Source of the DNA: Willaertia magna
Taxonomy: Eukaryota > Heterolobosea > Eutetramitea > Acrasida > Naegleriidae
NCBI GenBank assembly: GCA_902984215.1
Contig: CADWAF010004164.1
Span: 1 to 18,381 of the forward strand
Direction of reading: 5' to 3'
DNA: 18,381 bases
The position numbers and the translations under genes are program-made. Below the pieces are notes generated by a model. It saw only the letters and a program-made list of their open reading frames with translations. It made no database searches and was not told the origin of the DNA. Positions 18,173-18,381 of this stretch are shown here, one piece after another (position 1 is the first letter of the stretch; each line of letters begins with the position of its first letter).

Positions 18173-18381
18173 TTTGCGTTCTTAAAGCATCATTAGTGAC
18201 AGATTTTGTGTTGTAATCAAACAAAACTCTAAACACTGCCATAGAAAATTTTAATGCTCTTTCTGGATGGTCTGATTGACCCCACCCCACTGCAAAATAA
18301 GCGTCACCAATTGTTTTAATCTTTTCTAAATCATAAACTTCTGTAAGGTCATCAAATCCATTCACAATAGAATTTAACGTG
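17805..18381 (-). CDS. Class III adenylate-cyclase-like protein, C-terminal part (runs off the window)
   Basis: Open from the right edge to a TAA at 17807-17805, 191 residues visible. The gene continues beyond 18381: a GTG at 18365 lies inside a conserved stretch (LNSIVNGFDDLTEVYDLEKI), so it is not the start. The visible part is the second half of a cyclase catalytic domain. EKIKTIGDAYFAV has the Lys (KIKT) that marks ATP rather than GTP use and the second metal-binding Asp (GDAY). FDLWGD supplies the adenine-side Asp. [10 protein letters not shown] has the Asn and Arg for the transition state, and INVKGKGLTTTYML closes the domain. A 35-residue Asn/Asp-rich tail follows. It presumably makes cAMP. 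Domains upstream (membrane, PAS, etc.) are outside the window. A dead duplicate of its 3' end lies at 4151-4535. Confidence 0.92.
   Translation of the reverse strand, partial: TLNSIVNGFDDLTEVYDLEKIKTIGDAYFAVGWGQSDHPERALKFSMAVFRVLFDYNTKSVTNDALRTQINVRIGLNTGSVVAGVIGKKKFAFDLWGDAVNVASRMESTSEPGRIQISRSTYERVYDLGYKFEERKINVKGKGLTTTYMLDSKHHSTAIVSINNTINDINKSVVNNTLDIDDENIMDSISL

Noticed and set aside
17805..18365. A complete 186-residue cyclase starting at 18365
   Set aside because: The codon is GTG and lies inside a conserved catalytic-domain stretch. The frame stays open to the window edge, so the gene is partial.

Overview
This is a stretch of nuclear DNA from a very AT-rich protist. The genes have short spliceosomal introns (67 to 142 bp, GT..AG), strongly A/T-biased codons, no in-frame TAA/TAG/TGA and standard stops. 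They include an intronless tRNA-Thr(UGU) and families of the amoeboflagellate/amoeba type: a class III nucleotide cyclase, receptors carrying RGS domains, a U-box/ankyrin protein and importin alpha. A low-GC heterolobosean (the group of Naegleria and Willaertia) is my best guess. The sequence alone does not prove it.

Layout, left to right. 67-2119 (+): ABCB-type half ABC transporter, two exons. 2399-3937 (+): U-box, ankyrin and coiled-coil protein, one exon. 4151-4535 (+): dead 3' end of a cyclase gene. 4692-6818 (+): importin alpha, four exons. 6819-8343: mostly extremely AT-rich non-coding DNA. 8344-8415 (+): tRNA-Thr. 8675-13030 (+): 1451-residue receptor with a REJ-like ectodomain, a GPS cleavage motif, seven membrane segments and a cytosolic RGS domain. 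13132-15763 (+): shorter tandem 7TM-RGS relative with one intron. 15764-17490: a second AT-rich desert. 17495-17709 (-): dead, collapsed importin alpha. 17805-18381 (-): 3' end of an adenylate-cyclase-like gene that runs off the window.

The main discovery is that the two ends of the window are an inverted duplication of one ancestral block, cyclase followed by importin alpha, in which opposite members survived. The left copy keeps importin alpha and has a dead cyclase (premature stop plus frameshift). The right copy keeps the cyclase and has importin alpha reduced to about 215 bp. Between the copies lie the tRNA and the two receptor genes.

The receptors fit a G-protein theme. Each carries its own RGS (GTPase-accelerating) domain with the key G-alpha contact residues, and the first adds an adhesion-GPCR/polycystin-type self-cleavage motif. 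The neighbouring cyclase could act in the same signalling network, but that link is inference. Several gene starts were moved to the first in-frame ATG, and five introns were placed by reading frame and protein similarity.
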